Shown here: positions 1 to 10,990 of the stretch, in pieces
How positions within the stretch are numbered: the first letter of the stretch is position 1
Layout: the number at the start of each line of letters is the position of its first letter
Origin: Lepidonotus clava
Taxonomy: Eukaryota > Annelida > Polychaeta > Phyllodocida > Polynoidae
Reading direction: 5' to 3'
Assembly: GCA_936440205.1 (NCBI GenBank)
Contig: OW387141.1
Location: forward strand, 46,757,307 to 46,821,306
Length of the DNA stretch: 64,000 bases
Notes under the pieces: generated by a model
Told to the model about the DNA's origin: nothing
The model's input: the letters and a program-made list of their open reading frames with translations, nothing else
Database searches by the model: none
Translations under genes and position numbers: made by a program

Positions 1-408
1 TCCTCGTCCATGGGCTATATGTGGATACTATATTACAGCCTTTGCTCCGTAGCCTATAAATATGTGGAGACACCATGTATGAGCCCTTGATCCATGGCCT
101 ATGTGAACACCATATATAACAGCTCAAGATCCATTGCCTATATGTGGATACTATATAATAGCTGTGGATCGGTGGCCTATATGTGGACACCGTAAATCAG
201 CTCCTGATCTGTGGCCTATATGTGAATACCATATAACAGCTCTAGATCCTTGGCTTATGTGGATATGGTATAACAGCCCCTTATCAGTGGCATATATGCA
301 TGTGGACACCATATAACTGCCCTGATCTCTGACCGATGTGGATACCACGTTACAGCGATGGATCGGTGGCCTATATGTGGATACCATATAACAGCCCCTA
401 GGGACCGA
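1..408. repeat. 40-bp minisatellite, left block
   Basis: About ten degenerate copies of a unit of roughly 39-41 bp with the core GGCCTATATGTGGATACC followed by ATATAACAGC. It resumes at 744-860, so an insertion (409-743) split one array. Open frames across it are products of the repeat and not genes. Confidence 0.85.
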
Positions 409-743
409 CCAAAAAAAATGTGCAAAAAGTCACGTCCCATGAAAAGTTTAATACCCAGAATAGGTCTATTAATTTTGTTATCGTGGGATTTAAGCCTCCA
501 AGAATTATCGTGGATTTTTCTTTCAATTATTTTCAAATTTCTCCAATCCCAAATGGTCCTAATGATCTTCAGACATACATTAAAGAGTATATAAGGTGAA
601 TATACATACATTTTGAATGATTTTAGTATGATTTTTCAAAGAACTTTTTTGTCCACGAAATTGGTAGTTGTTTTCTGGGTGAGATTTTCCATCGTGGCCA
701 CGAAAAAAAACGCCATGAAATTTCATAGATCCTTTTTGGTCAG
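409..743. mobile_element. MITE inserted in the minisatellite
   Basis: A 335-bp A+T-rich block interrupts the 40-bp array. Its ends are inverted: GACCAAAAA on the left and TTTTTGGTC on the right. No coding capacity is seen. The superfamily is not recognised; the boundaries are set by where the minisatellite stops and resumes. Confidence 0.55.
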
Positions 744-860
744 CCCCCCTGATCTGTGGGCTATATGTGGATACCATATAACAGCCATGGATCGGTGGCC
801 TAAATGGACATTATATAACAGCCCCCGATCCGCGGCCTCTTTTGACACTATGTGACAGCC
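744..860. repeat. 40-bp minisatellite, right block
   Basis: Three further units of the array at 1-408, beyond the MITE. Confidence 0.75.
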
Positions 861-2020
861 CCTTCATTGCTAATATATGTTCTAGGAGTAAATTATCTAT
901 AGGCAGTTTTCATTCAACAGTTTGGGAATATGACTTGGGCTGCATTCAATACGTCAGTTGAGTAATTCCATTGTTTCTTTGGAATCGCTCACCAAATAAC
1001 AGAACGTACTACAAAATACCTTCGACTTTTACTAACCTTTACCATTTGTGTTGGGTCCTTCGACACCCCCACTCCACAATACCATAGCCCCTGGTTTGAC
1101 CGACTTGACGGAATGATGTAGATATAATTGATACTAATGTAAAGCTTTTTATTCGTTGTGATACTTTACCTCTTAATAACTCATATTTGTACAGACATGC
1201 TATGCATAGTACCCGTGGACGTCGAAATATTACTATTAGTAGTGCCAAAATTCATGATTAAAGTCCACTGATAAAAACTGGATGTTGTTGTTTTTGTCGT
1301 TTTTGCAGGGTGTTGCATATAATATGCCAAGAGCTGACATAATTTTATGCGTGACAATTTATAATGATGCAAGTAGTATATAGAAATTGGAATTTTAGGC
1401 AGGTCGAGTTTATTGTACATCTTTAATACACGACTTGTCTTATATAAGTCGTGTTAGCATAGCTCTTTCAATTCACCCAACTACAGATAGCCAATTTCTT
1501 GATTTGTACCTGCAGGTCAGCCTTTATCAGGATGCATGATGGGTAATATGTCGACAAATTACAAGGCTTTAGCCTAGGCATTCTCATTAATCTTACCATT
1601 ATTTCTAGTTTGACTTGTAGAAAACTAGAAACCAATATTTTTTAAATCTTTATACATAAACATAAGATATTTGCCAAGTTGTTTCAAAATTCGTTCATTG
1701 TAGGTGGATATATCATATTTATTCAGTACTTTTCTATAGTTTCTTCAGGGTTTTCGGCGACAAAAATGGTAAAAGTTAGCCTGCAGGTCCTTAAAATACT
1801 GTAAATCAGCTATCCGTGGTAGGGAGAATTATGAAACACATCCGTCATTTTCAAGGTGGCTATGATATATGCAATGGTATCATTATGTAACAAGTTAGTA
1901 GTATATGGAAATGGGACTTTGGATGTTGTTGCATACAGAGTTTTATTGTGTTAATGCGATATATTATTAGGTTCTGAGGAGTGGGACGCTTTGATTACAG
2001 CGACGTCATAATAATATAAA

Positions 2021-2023
<3 letters not shown>
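861..2023. other. Intergenic, no gene seen
   Basis: A+T-rich sequence without a convincing exon. A phrase near 1784-1830 (CCTGCAGG, then AATCAGCTATCCGTGGTAG) recurs at 16194, 34670 and 35083, so a dispersed repeat contributes here. Confidence 0.5.

Positions 2024-2055
<32 letters not shown>
2024..2055. repeat. (TA)n microsatellite
   Basis: An uninterrupted TA dinucleotide tract of about 32 bp. Confidence 0.95.
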
Positions 2056-2058
<3 letters not shown>

Positions 2059-2442
2059 CAAATCATAATAATAGAGAAAAGATAATAAATAGTATACTTA
2101 TAACCCTGACATACCCTGACTCGCAGGTGGGACAAATAGCAATACAATTATATCTGTCCTGCAGCTGAAAGGTCCATTGAGGCAGACCAGTAAAGACGAC
2201 CTTAGATGTCACAGGGCGGATATTCAATATCCATGTGCAGGATGTAAAGCTATTCACACAGATATCAAATATAGTACCAATAGGAATACTTGTACTCTAT
2301 AACCTTGACATGTTACTAGGATTAATCTTGCCCTAAATTTTATCCCGAACATGTCTTTTTGTCAGATGAGTTTATATTTTGTCAAAATTCCTGCATTACA
2401 GTGATCGCCTGTGTTTGTGGACTACAGGTCACGCAGATAATA

Positions 2443-2510
2443 CAGTGGCGGATCCAGGGGGGGCGGGGGGGGGGGGAAGGGCCAGCTTTCCTTTATCATA
2501 ATGAAGGGGC
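2443..2510. mobile_element. GGCGGATCC-type MITE, one end
   Basis: Begins CAGTGGCGGATCCAGG and runs into a G-rich tract. The same terminal motif starts or ends copies near 9487, 15900, 27340, 37627, 45787, 48519, 50881, 55445 and 56046. The right end is not clear here. The CAG...CTG ends would suit a hAT-type non-autonomous family, but no 8-bp target duplication could be confirmed. Confidence 0.5.
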
Positions 2511-2524
2511 TCTAGACGGGGGGG

Positions 2525-2785
2525 TCCCATGTCACGTGTCGAATTTTAAAAAAGGCCCTGTCGCATGTCACTATAACTCAGTTAATACCCATGTCGAATT
2601 TAAGAAGTGGCCATGTCCCATGTCACTATCTTTTTAAAGCTGATGTCGCATGTCGAATTTTAGAAAAGAGCAATGTCATTTGTCCCAAGTTGCCATGTCG
2701 CCTGTCGAATTTTAAAAAAACAGCTGTGTCGCAGTGTCGAATTCAAGAAATAGCCTTGTCGCACTGTCGAATTTAAGGGTCTATA
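2525..2785. repeat. Minisatellite, about 35-bp unit
   Basis: Seven or so degenerate repeats built on CATGTCGAATTTTAAAAA and CCATGTCGC. The short open frames here are repeat translations. Confidence 0.75.
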
Positions 2786-3414
2786 CCCCCAATAAAGTGT
2801 AATTAAATCAACTATAACGGTCATATAGCAGTCATATCTCTTGGAATTCGCTTGAGGATATCGTCATAAGTAATGTTCAAAGTTTGATATTTCATGGAAC
2901 GGAACCTTTTATGGAATGATGTATCGGACATCAGATTTAGGCCCTACTTTTCATTTTGTTGACAAGAACTGGAACCTTTTTCCGCAGATTAATTTTCTAT
3001 ATTTCATATTAAAAATACTAGGACCTACTTTGAAGGTCCTAGACACAGTTGCCTCCGGATAACTATCATGCACACCTGTTTTAAATGTCAGGCTGTATTG
3101 GTTCATTTTTGAGATGTTCTCATCAAAATATTATTCTTTTCCAATTCCCGACTTACGTGCACAGCCACAATATTCATATAGTTTATTTCAATAGACAACA
3201 TGATTTTTAGATTTGTAATCAACTAATGACATACAATAAATCATGTAGAGGGGTAAATACACAAGAAAGAAATGAATACAGAACAGAATACTGCGGCAAT
3301 GGCAAAAAAAAACTTATAAACAGTTTTGTACCCTTATACTCCTCCAGGCCCATGTCTTTATTGGTATTGCAGTAGGTTTCTCATAGTAAACTGCAGTTTA
3401 TGACACAAATATCC
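2786..3414. other. Intergenic, nothing recognised
   Basis: No exon, inverted-repeat element or tandem repeat identified. Confidence 0.5.
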
Positions 3415-3431
3415 TACTGCGGAGGTTAACT

Positions 3432-3625
3432 TGTAAACCTCCGGCAGCTATGAGGTAAAGCTCCTGAGGTTGTCAGGTAAACCTCAAGAGGTTATGACCA
3501 TGAAGTAAACCTCCGGAGAATATGAGGTAAACCTCCGGAGGTTATTTGGTAAACCTCTGGAGATTATGTGGTAAACCTCCGGAGGTAATGTGGTAAACCT
3601 CCGGAGGTTTTGAGGTAAACCCCTG
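3432..3625. repeat. 22-bp tandem array with palindromic core
   Basis: About eight units, the last five nearly regular at 22 bp: TAAACCTCCGGAGG followed by TTATGTGG. The core ACCTCCGGAGGT is a perfect 12-bp palindrome, so each unit carries one dyad. Units degrade towards the left. Confidence 0.85.
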
Positions 3626-3759
3626 CCCTCCTCCACCTTTTCAAAAAGCTGCATTCACCACGTTCTAATAACATTCTGTGATGTTCTGTAACGTTACAAT
3701 AACGTTCAGCCAAGTCACATGCTGGACAAACACGATGGACAAATACGCCCAACCCACAT

Positions 3760-4170
3760 TGGGTATATCCCAAGGATGGACAAGGGTTGAAAAAAATCAC
3801 CAGATAAGCCACCCTTGTCTCCTAGAGGTTGGGTTACTGAATTAATCAAGAATTTGTCCCAAAGTACCAACAAAACGTTATGATTTCTCAAATTTTACCA
3901 ATTGACAAATTTGTAGGTTTGCCAGCCAATCAAAATGTTGTATTTCAGGGCAAAATAGGGTTGGACATCATGGGATAGGGAAATGTGACTTAACATTGGT
4001 GCCTATGGGAAAAAATCTATATATAAAGCTGCATTTTACCAATTTCATGAGCAATTCATCAAACAAATTGCTGGATAATGTTTGCATTATCCAACTTTTT
4101 TTGTGGAATAAGCATTAAGGTAATTTGAAAACATAAGTCGTTTCATGGTAAGCTTTTATTGCTGGGTTTC
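3760..4170 (-). repeat. Dispersed repeat family R1, copy 1
   Basis: Matches, in reverse orientation, 38508-39003 and 61455-61870. Shared landmarks are GCATTTTGATTGGCTG-like and AACCTGCAAATCTGTC-like phrases and a Y-rich TTGCTTATTTCAG end. No terminal inverted repeat or open frame was found, so the class is unknown; a decayed DNA transposon or SINE-like unit are both possible. Confidence 0.65.
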
Positions 4171-4796
4171 AGTCAAGTAATATCCAGCCAAAGTGTGATG
4201 AAACAGTCAAGTTCTAAAAAGGTTCTGTGATGCACGGTGGTATTCTAAGAACATTCTTCGACGTCACATCCTTTGGTGGTTGTGTCACCTAATGCCAAGA
4301 ACAAAAACGTATTCTTATGCAGAACCTTTGGTAGCACATTTTCCCAGAATGTAGTTACATTTACGTCTTGATGCGTCTCGACTGAGAACAAAAGCTGGGG
4401 GGCGACGATAAAACTTTCACGAATATTTGTGATAACGATTTTGTGGCTCGCGAACCTTGAGTTTGTCCAGAAAACATTCACGAACGAACCTTTGTGAGCA
4501 TCCACAAACTTTCTTAAACATTAAAAATACCTATCACAACATACATATCTTTGCATGGAACACATTCCATACCTATTAGAATACCATTTCAATGTAATGA
4601 AATTATTTGGAAATGGAAAAAAGGGAACAAATTGGGGGGTAGGGAGGAATTCACGAAATTCATGGCCACGAACATTAGACGAACCCAAAATTTGGAATCG
4701 TGACTTACATTGGTCGCCATCCCTGGTCAATTCCCTGGAAAACAACCTGTCAGTCTCTCATGTCTCAGATTTCAATTAACTTCATGACGCATTCGC

Positions 4797-5442
4797 AACC
4801 ACCACTTATTGAGCTGGTGTCACTTACGTGTAGGAGAAGTAAGACGGACGTGACAAACAAGAAAAATAACATGATTAATTGCATTTCTTAGTCACGTACG
4901 AGTGATTAATCACGATAATTTTATAACCAACTAACCAACTTGTTGGAGCTATCGGAAGGATTTTGATGGGCTGTGTAAACCCCTCTTCATGTACAGTTAG
5001 AGCCTGGTTTACACAGGCCGTAAACTGGTCCTTACGAAATTTACATTCGTTAACCTTACGTTAATGGACTATCTGGAAGAATTGAATGTTAATTTAGGAC
5101 ATTGCCATAGGTTATCCGTAACCACCACTTATTGAGCTGGTGTCACTTACGTGTAGGAGAAGTAAGACGGACGTGACAAACAAGAAAAATAACATGATTA
5201 ATTGCATTTCTTAGTCACGTACGAGTGATTAATCACGATAATTTTATAACCAACTAACCAACTTGTTGGAGCTATTGGAAGGATTTTGATGGGCTGTGTA
5301 AACCCCTCTTCATGTACAGTTAGAGCCTGGTTTACACAGGCCGTAAACTGGTCCTTACGAAATTTACATTCGTTAACCTTACGTTAATGGACTATCTGGA
5401 AGAATTGAATGTTAATTTAGGACATTGCCGTAGGTTATCCGT
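4797..5442. repeat. Recent 323-bp direct tandem duplication
   Basis: Two head-to-tail copies, 4797-5119 and 5120-5442, starting AACCACCACTTATTGAGC. I count only two differences (near 4955/5278 and near 5106/5429). The unit holds no gene. Either a very recent duplication or an assembly join between haplotypes. Confidence 0.9.
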
Positions 5443-5769
5443 AGTAATTATCATAAGCCTCAATGGTCCTTAAGGGTTTACACACCCCGATGATCATAAG
5501 GAATAAGAGAATCCCAACAATTGACAGAAGGCTTGCGACATTGGATGTATCCAATAGGTTTATATGAGAATATATTTCTTGACACATCAGGCAGAAGCAT
5601 TTTCACAGACCGGCAGATCTTAAGATTAGAAATTTTATTATCCTAAGCCAAATTCCATTGTCGTAAGCCTTTTCTCCCAACGGTTTTCAAGAAAATCTCA
5701 AACACGTGTGAAATTTTCATTATTGTAGTGAAGTACTCACGATAAGATGTCCTAAGCCTTAGGGCAGGC

Positions 5770-6124
5770 TTAAAGGGAGCCGAAACCAATAAATTCATTG
5801 AAATTTCCAAATTCAAATAATCATGGAAATCCATTCCTTGAGCCTATTTTTGGCCCATGTTAAAATCTAAACCATGAAATATGGTAAAAAAATCATTAAA
5901 AACACATTTTTCTTGCTCACATCAATTAATGTGGATCCGCAAAAATAGGGTTTGTTTACAAACAAATGTAGATATTACCATCTCTTGTGGCATTCTACCT
6001 CAGTTTGAGCTAGTTTTCACAGCTAATACTTTACCACTGACCTTAACTGGACTCATCTAACATATTTCTATATTTATCTAAGTTTGGAAATTTTGTGGAT
6101 TTTATTGGTTTTGGCTCCCTTTAA
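5770..6124 (-). mobile_element. TTAA-flanked MITE, copy 1
   Basis: 355 bp bounded by TTAA on both sides, with inverted ends AGGGAGCC(G/A)AAACCAATAAA and its complement. Two relatives lie at 17306-17653 and 58287-58650 in the other orientation, with shared internal landmarks (TTTGTTTACAAACAAA, GGATTTCCATGATTATTTG). A TTAA target duplication is typical of piggyBac and Kolobok; no transposase is encoded. Confidence 0.8.
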
Positions 6125-7066
6125 GATAATGATTTCCTCAAGATAAAAAGGGTTTATATAGACTGACAACATCGTTGGGACTGTCGTAAGGCTTAAGTCA
6201 GTCGTTGGAACTGTCGGAAGGCTTAAGATAGTGACTGTCAGGGTTTTTACCAAACCTATTACGTAAAATATATCAATGTCATAATTTCTTGTATCATAAT
6301 TATAGCTTTGTATAGAGTTTATGGTATATCAATCAAACAGCACTCCCCCTACCTCTAGTGGTCATTTGGTTAAGTAATGTAATTAGGTGAGAGGCCAAAG
6401 GTCAGGTGGGAAGTGCACCCCTGCTGTGAGGAAAGAAAATTGCACCATGTCACAACTTAGTATCAACATGCCTTTTGGTCTACACTCGTGATACTGTAGA
6501 AACATATTATCAACATTAACTACAACCTCCTTCCTTCAAGTCTTCATTCGTGTATCCTCACTACTAAACAAAGCCTTATATCCAGATCTTCCCCTGAACA
6601 TAATCCACATATATGACTATCCCTGTACCATATAGCGGGGCTACTGCTATTATACACTAGTAAGTTGAAATTGACCGACTGTCGTGAGAGCTCTGCCATG
6701 ACATTGTACTGAAGAGAGAAAATGGAATGGGGTGAAGTTGATGAATAACAAGAAATCAGTCTGCTGATCAGTCCGATCTAAATGTTAGAGAAGGCAAAGA
6801 AGTCACCTTATTGTAGGGGAGCGAAAGTATGGTCGACTATGCCATGACAATACGTGAAAATGTGAATGTATATACTCATTTTCACGTATTTTCCATGGCA
6901 AAGTTAACCATAATTATATATACATAATATAATATAAATATATAAATATATAGATACGTAGAGGCCAGTTCTTTACAAGCGTAAGTTATTCCATTTACAG
7001 ATGTTGGAGTTATTTGAACAAATATTAAGTAGCTGAATTTAAGAAATTGTTATATTAAAGTCTTTG
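6125..7066. other. Intergenic, nothing recognised
   Basis: A+T-rich. A short hairpin-like pair (TACGTGAAAATGTGAATGTA then TACTCATTTTCACGTA) lies near 6850-6890. No exon supported. Confidence 0.45.
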
Positions 7067-7345
7067 TGGGGTGTTTCATAAGAATCTCCGTAGCTACGGG
7101 AGTTTTATGTGTTCTTACGGAGCTTACGGAAAACGGTACGCGAGTTTGAAGTCCTCGTACTCAGCTATTTCATAATAAATCTCATGTAAATATACCCCAT
7201 ATTCTCTTTTACCCCCAATACTCTCGTAAATATACCCAAACTCACGTAAGCAAAAACTAAACTCACGTAGCTATGGTGACCAAAAAGGTGATCGTAACTT
7301 TGTGAAACACAAAACATTGCGGGGGTTAGTTATGAAACAGGCCAT
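7067..7345. mobile_element. Possible MITE with GTTTCATAA ends
   Basis: The left end GGTGTTTCATAAG and the right end GTTATGAAACAGGCC are inverted. The interior is rich in ACGTAAG/CTTACG words. No coding capacity. Confidence 0.45.
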
Positions 7346-7767
7346 AGATTAGTAAAAACATAAACATGTCCATAATAAAGCTAACGAGGGTGGCGCCACC
7401 CACGGCAAGCAGGAGCAACCAAGCCTTAAGTAAGCTGGTCGTCCTACCTGAGCTATTAGTGAGTGAGGGAGTGAGCATCAACAGGTGGGTAGGACATTAA
7501 GAACAGCGGGAGGCGCCTACCACTACCAGAGGACAGACGGGCCGAGTACGTTAGCTTCCCTGTCTTACTGCCTCCACACTGCAAGCTGATCCCCGGCACA
7601 GCTATACACCTTTTTGAGGAGTCTGCGCAGTTGACCGCCCAATATAGGTATATGGACGCTTTATTCCGAACCATTTAAGCCTTAGCCCACTGGATCCCAT
7701 AATCATCCCAATTGCTTCCGTCAAGCCTATTCCGCTAGCAGGGCGCCACCCTATTGGAAAGGTTACA

Positions 7768-8093
7768 GTATAAGACGCGGGATTAGGACACCACTTTACC
7801 TCTCTGAGAACCTACTCAACGTATCCAGACGTCAAACTGCATCTACTCTCATTCAAACTGCTGCAGCCTCAGATTCCTCCATAATCCTCACTGCAACTAT
7901 AGCATTCTGGTTTTACGCTAGTACAAGGTGAGACGGATGACCTGTTAATCCCGGCAGGTAGTGATGCAATCTGACAGCTTCCCGGAAAAAGGCTGTACTC
8001 ACAGAGGTGATTGCATGGGAGAGAAGCGGACGCACATCGCTGACGTTTGACTCTGGTCTTCTGCCAAAACAGTGCTAAAAATACTAAGGTGAG
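7768..8093 (+). promoter_or_regulatory. Candidate promoter and 5' leader of the GPCR gene
   Basis: A TATA-like AGTATAAGA at about 7768-7776 is followed by a C+T-rich stretch and two strong splice-donor-like sites, ACAAG|GTGAGA at about 7926 and CTAAG|GTGAGT at about 8093. The first coding exon of the GPCR has a good acceptor just before its ATG (TCTCCTTCAG ending 10709), which implies an upstream untranslated exon; this G+C-richer block is the best candidate. Linkage is inference only. Confidence 0.3.
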
Positions 8094-9486
8094 TCTTTTT
8101 CCTGAATTGGCCAAGCCTAAAGGTTGTATTACACTGCTCAATATAACTCACGATTTCAAAAACAATAAATTGCAATAAGGATTAAATATAAACGTGTTAT
8201 ACCATTGGATTATTTCATATTCCCTGTACAAACGATTTGTAGCATGTTCAGTTAAAATCGCCTAGTTGAAAAGAGGGTTTAGCTGGTCAGTTTTTGGGGT
8301 GGCTGAATGAGGAAGGGACAGATATATCTATAGCAAAGGGATACAGGTTTACCCAAAATTGGTTGGGTGGTCAGCATCAAGGCAAATAGAGAAGAAAACG
8401 ACTTTTCTGGACCTTTTGGTACCAGCAATAGGTTATCATTGTACCACCCAGGAACTTTCTTGGCCAATTGTTCCCAGCGAGGTGCACCAATATCCCATGT
8501 CTGATACACAGTGGCCTAGAAAAGTCGTTCTGCTCCTCATTATTAAAATACCTTGCATTTGACCTCAAATGGACAACATTGTTTTCTCTATGCTTAGTTT
8601 GAGTGGTCAACAGGACAGGGGCGGTGGGGTTTTGACCCCATTGATCTGTCCTCTACCCCAGTGGGGATCTGGGGTGGGAGTTCAGTTGAAGCTTCCTTGG
8701 GAAGAATAGGTCTTCAGTATCCCTTGCTGACCATTAAAGCCAACAATAGGGGTTGGGGTAGACAGGTTGTCTATATGATCTCACAGGTGTTCACCCTTAC
8801 CATATTCCTGTGCCCCAGCTGTCAAGTCTAGTATGGTCTCTTCTTCATGGCAGCAAAACAGGTATTAGGCTCAAATTCCTTGCTGCTCTTTATTCACTGA
8901 TGGACAGCAAAACCAGATTAGGGGTTCAATTACCTGCTGTGAGACCTTGTCATTGCATCTTCTCAAATCTCTTAACAGCAGTATAACTGCCACTGGTCAC
9001 GTTAAGTCCTTCAGTTCATAATAATTAGTCCAAATAGGATTCCTCTCAAGCCAATATCCACAAGCAATCTCACACTAATTAATACTTTTACCTGACATAT
9101 TGTATGTGTCCTATAGGTCTATGGGGCAGTTTAGAGCATGCTAGTCTGTTAACCATGAATCCTAATGGCACCCATTAGATGCACTGCTATCCTAGGCTAT
9201 CTAATAAGTACTCTGTAAGGAACACACCTGGACATTTAATAACACTTTACCCATCAAGGCTTACCCATAATTATAGGGGAAACTCTCCCAAGTGTTACTC
9301 AAGACCACAGGGCCCCTTATACATTACTCAATACTACTTACATCATACTGTGACAACCATTTGTCATTTAGTTCAAGGAAAAATTAGGGAAACACAACAT
9401 GTTTGCATAATGAAACACACTTACTAACATTTATATTTAGTCTATTCAATGAGGTTAGGCTGTGGCTGAACAACTGTTTGCGTTCA
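8094..9486. other. No exon recognised
   Basis: Mixed sequence without a supported gene. It would lie in intron 0 of the GPCR gene if the upstream leader is real. Confidence 0.4.
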
Positions 9487-9648
9487 GTAGTGGCGGATCC
9501 AGCTTTTTGAAAAAGTGGGGGCGTGTTATAAGAAAGATTGGGGAGCGCACCTCCTGTCTTCCAGAATTTACATTGAACCGATTAGAATTTGTGCAAAAAA
9601 AGGAGGGGTGTGTGCCCTGCCTGCCCCCCTCTAAATCCGCCACTGTCC
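9487..9648. mobile_element. GGCGGATCC-type MITE, complete copy
   Basis: Inverted ends TAGTGGCGGATCCAG and TAAATCCGCCACTG enclose about 160 bp without coding capacity. This is one of the clearest two-ended members of the family. Confidence 0.7.
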
Positions 9649-10135
9649 ATTACTCCACAATGCGCTGTCCTATGATATATCTAATTGGGCGGCCTAATTT
9701 CCATATGTGAATGTGGAAATAAATATGGATTGCACTCATTATTGTGAGCGACATGGACTATGCCTTTATGCTATAGCTTTTAGTTATGAATACCACCCAG
9801 GATTATCACTTAATTATGCCCTGACTGTATCCAAAAAGGAAAAACCAATCAGAGAATCCTGTTTTTGTGTTTGCAGTTGTAAAGGTAAGAATTCCTGGCC
9901 CTTGCATATCAATCAATAGAACCTGGTTACACATTATGATAGCCTCTGTTACTAGGATGTTTACAGTAAAGTTAGTGGACAAGATGAGGGGGGGGGGGGG
10001 ATCTGCCTTATAAAATGAAAAAAACAGAACTTCTGTAGTACTGTAGTAGGGCTAAAGAGGAAAATAGGAGAACTATCAGTACTGCCATCAAGCATTACTT
10101 GGAGTCTGTCATAAGGTTAATTAATACATATAACA

Positions 10136-10262
10136 AACTAAGAACAGGGTACGAGGGGGGTTAGCACCCTGAGGCTGGACCCCGATATCAGCCTAAGGGC
10201 AGGGCCCGCAGGACCAACCACTGGCTGATATTGGGGTCCAGACTCGGGGTACTGACTCTCCG
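10136..10262. repeat. Imperfect inverted repeat (hairpin)
   Basis: CTGGACCCCGATATCAGCC near 10176 pairs with GGCTGATATTGGGGTCCAG near 10224, one mismatch or wobble, with a loop of about 30 nt. Partly matching outer bases (CCTGAGG.. / ..CTCGGGG) extend the stem. It may be a small foldback element. Confidence 0.6.
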
Positions 10263-10725
10263 AGGACACCCTTCAAGGTTGGTTATGGTTTTGTTATACC
10301 TTTTCCATAAGATCCGAGCTCCAAAGGAAGGTCACACAGCAATCAGTGATGGTTGGGCTGTGATGCTGCACATGTTTTTGTGTTTCTTCATATGATTTTA
10401 TTGATATCCATCAAATCCACAAACAGTAAGCAAGTAAAATATAGCTAGGAACATTGTGCAGATAATGCACATGCTAGATTTTTTTAACTTAAACTTTTTT
10501 TTATGAATTATTGAAAAATAAAAGTTTCTTCATTGCCCTGCAGGGCGATACCAGGCTGGTTATCACCCAGGTTTGATAAAGCAACTATTAAAACTACTAA
10601 ACATGTATCACCTTAAGGTATAACAAAACCTCATAATGCAAAATTTATGTAGATTATCATAGGTGTCACATTTAAAGAATTTCCTACATTTTTATCTTGT
10701 CTCCTTCAGCACCCCATCGTTCACT

Positions 10726-10990
10726 ATGGAGAGCTGTCCCTCCATGGACGGCCTGAACTCCACCCCTTCTGACCGCTGGGCCCACTTCCCACCCTCCCAG
10801 CTGGTCAAACTCTCCATCCTGGTGCTGCTTCTTCTGCTCGTCTTCTGCTTCAACCTGTTCCTGCTGCTCAAACCGTCCCCCCAGGGCAGGCGGAAGACTG
10901 CCTGTGACCTGCTGGTCACCACTCTGGCAACAGTCGGTTTAGTTAACGGACTACTCAACCTGCTGCCCTACTTAGTCTCCACGGTGACAG
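10726..10990 (+). CDS. GPCR exon 1 (N-terminus, TM1, TM2)
   Basis: Starts MESCPSMDG and ends in phase 1 before GTGAGAAC. It encodes a short N-tail with one sequon, a leucine-rich TM1 and TM2. The ATG sits 16 bases after a TCTCCTTCAG acceptor. Just after the donor the intron repeats exon-like sequence (ACTACTCAGCCTGCTGCC), a trace of a small tandem duplication over the splice site. Confidence 0.8.

Noticed and set aside
151-855. Overlapping frames with WYPHIGHRS-type repeats as repeat proteins
   Set aside because: They are translations of the 40-bp minisatellite on both strands.
3432-3625. CRISPR-like array
   Set aside because: Units are contiguous and degenerate with no unique spacers, in an animal genome; a minisatellite explains it.
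8279-8509. Minus-strand frame with WEQLAKKVPGWYND as an exon
   Set aside because: No flanking splice sites in phase and no family recognised; too short to call.
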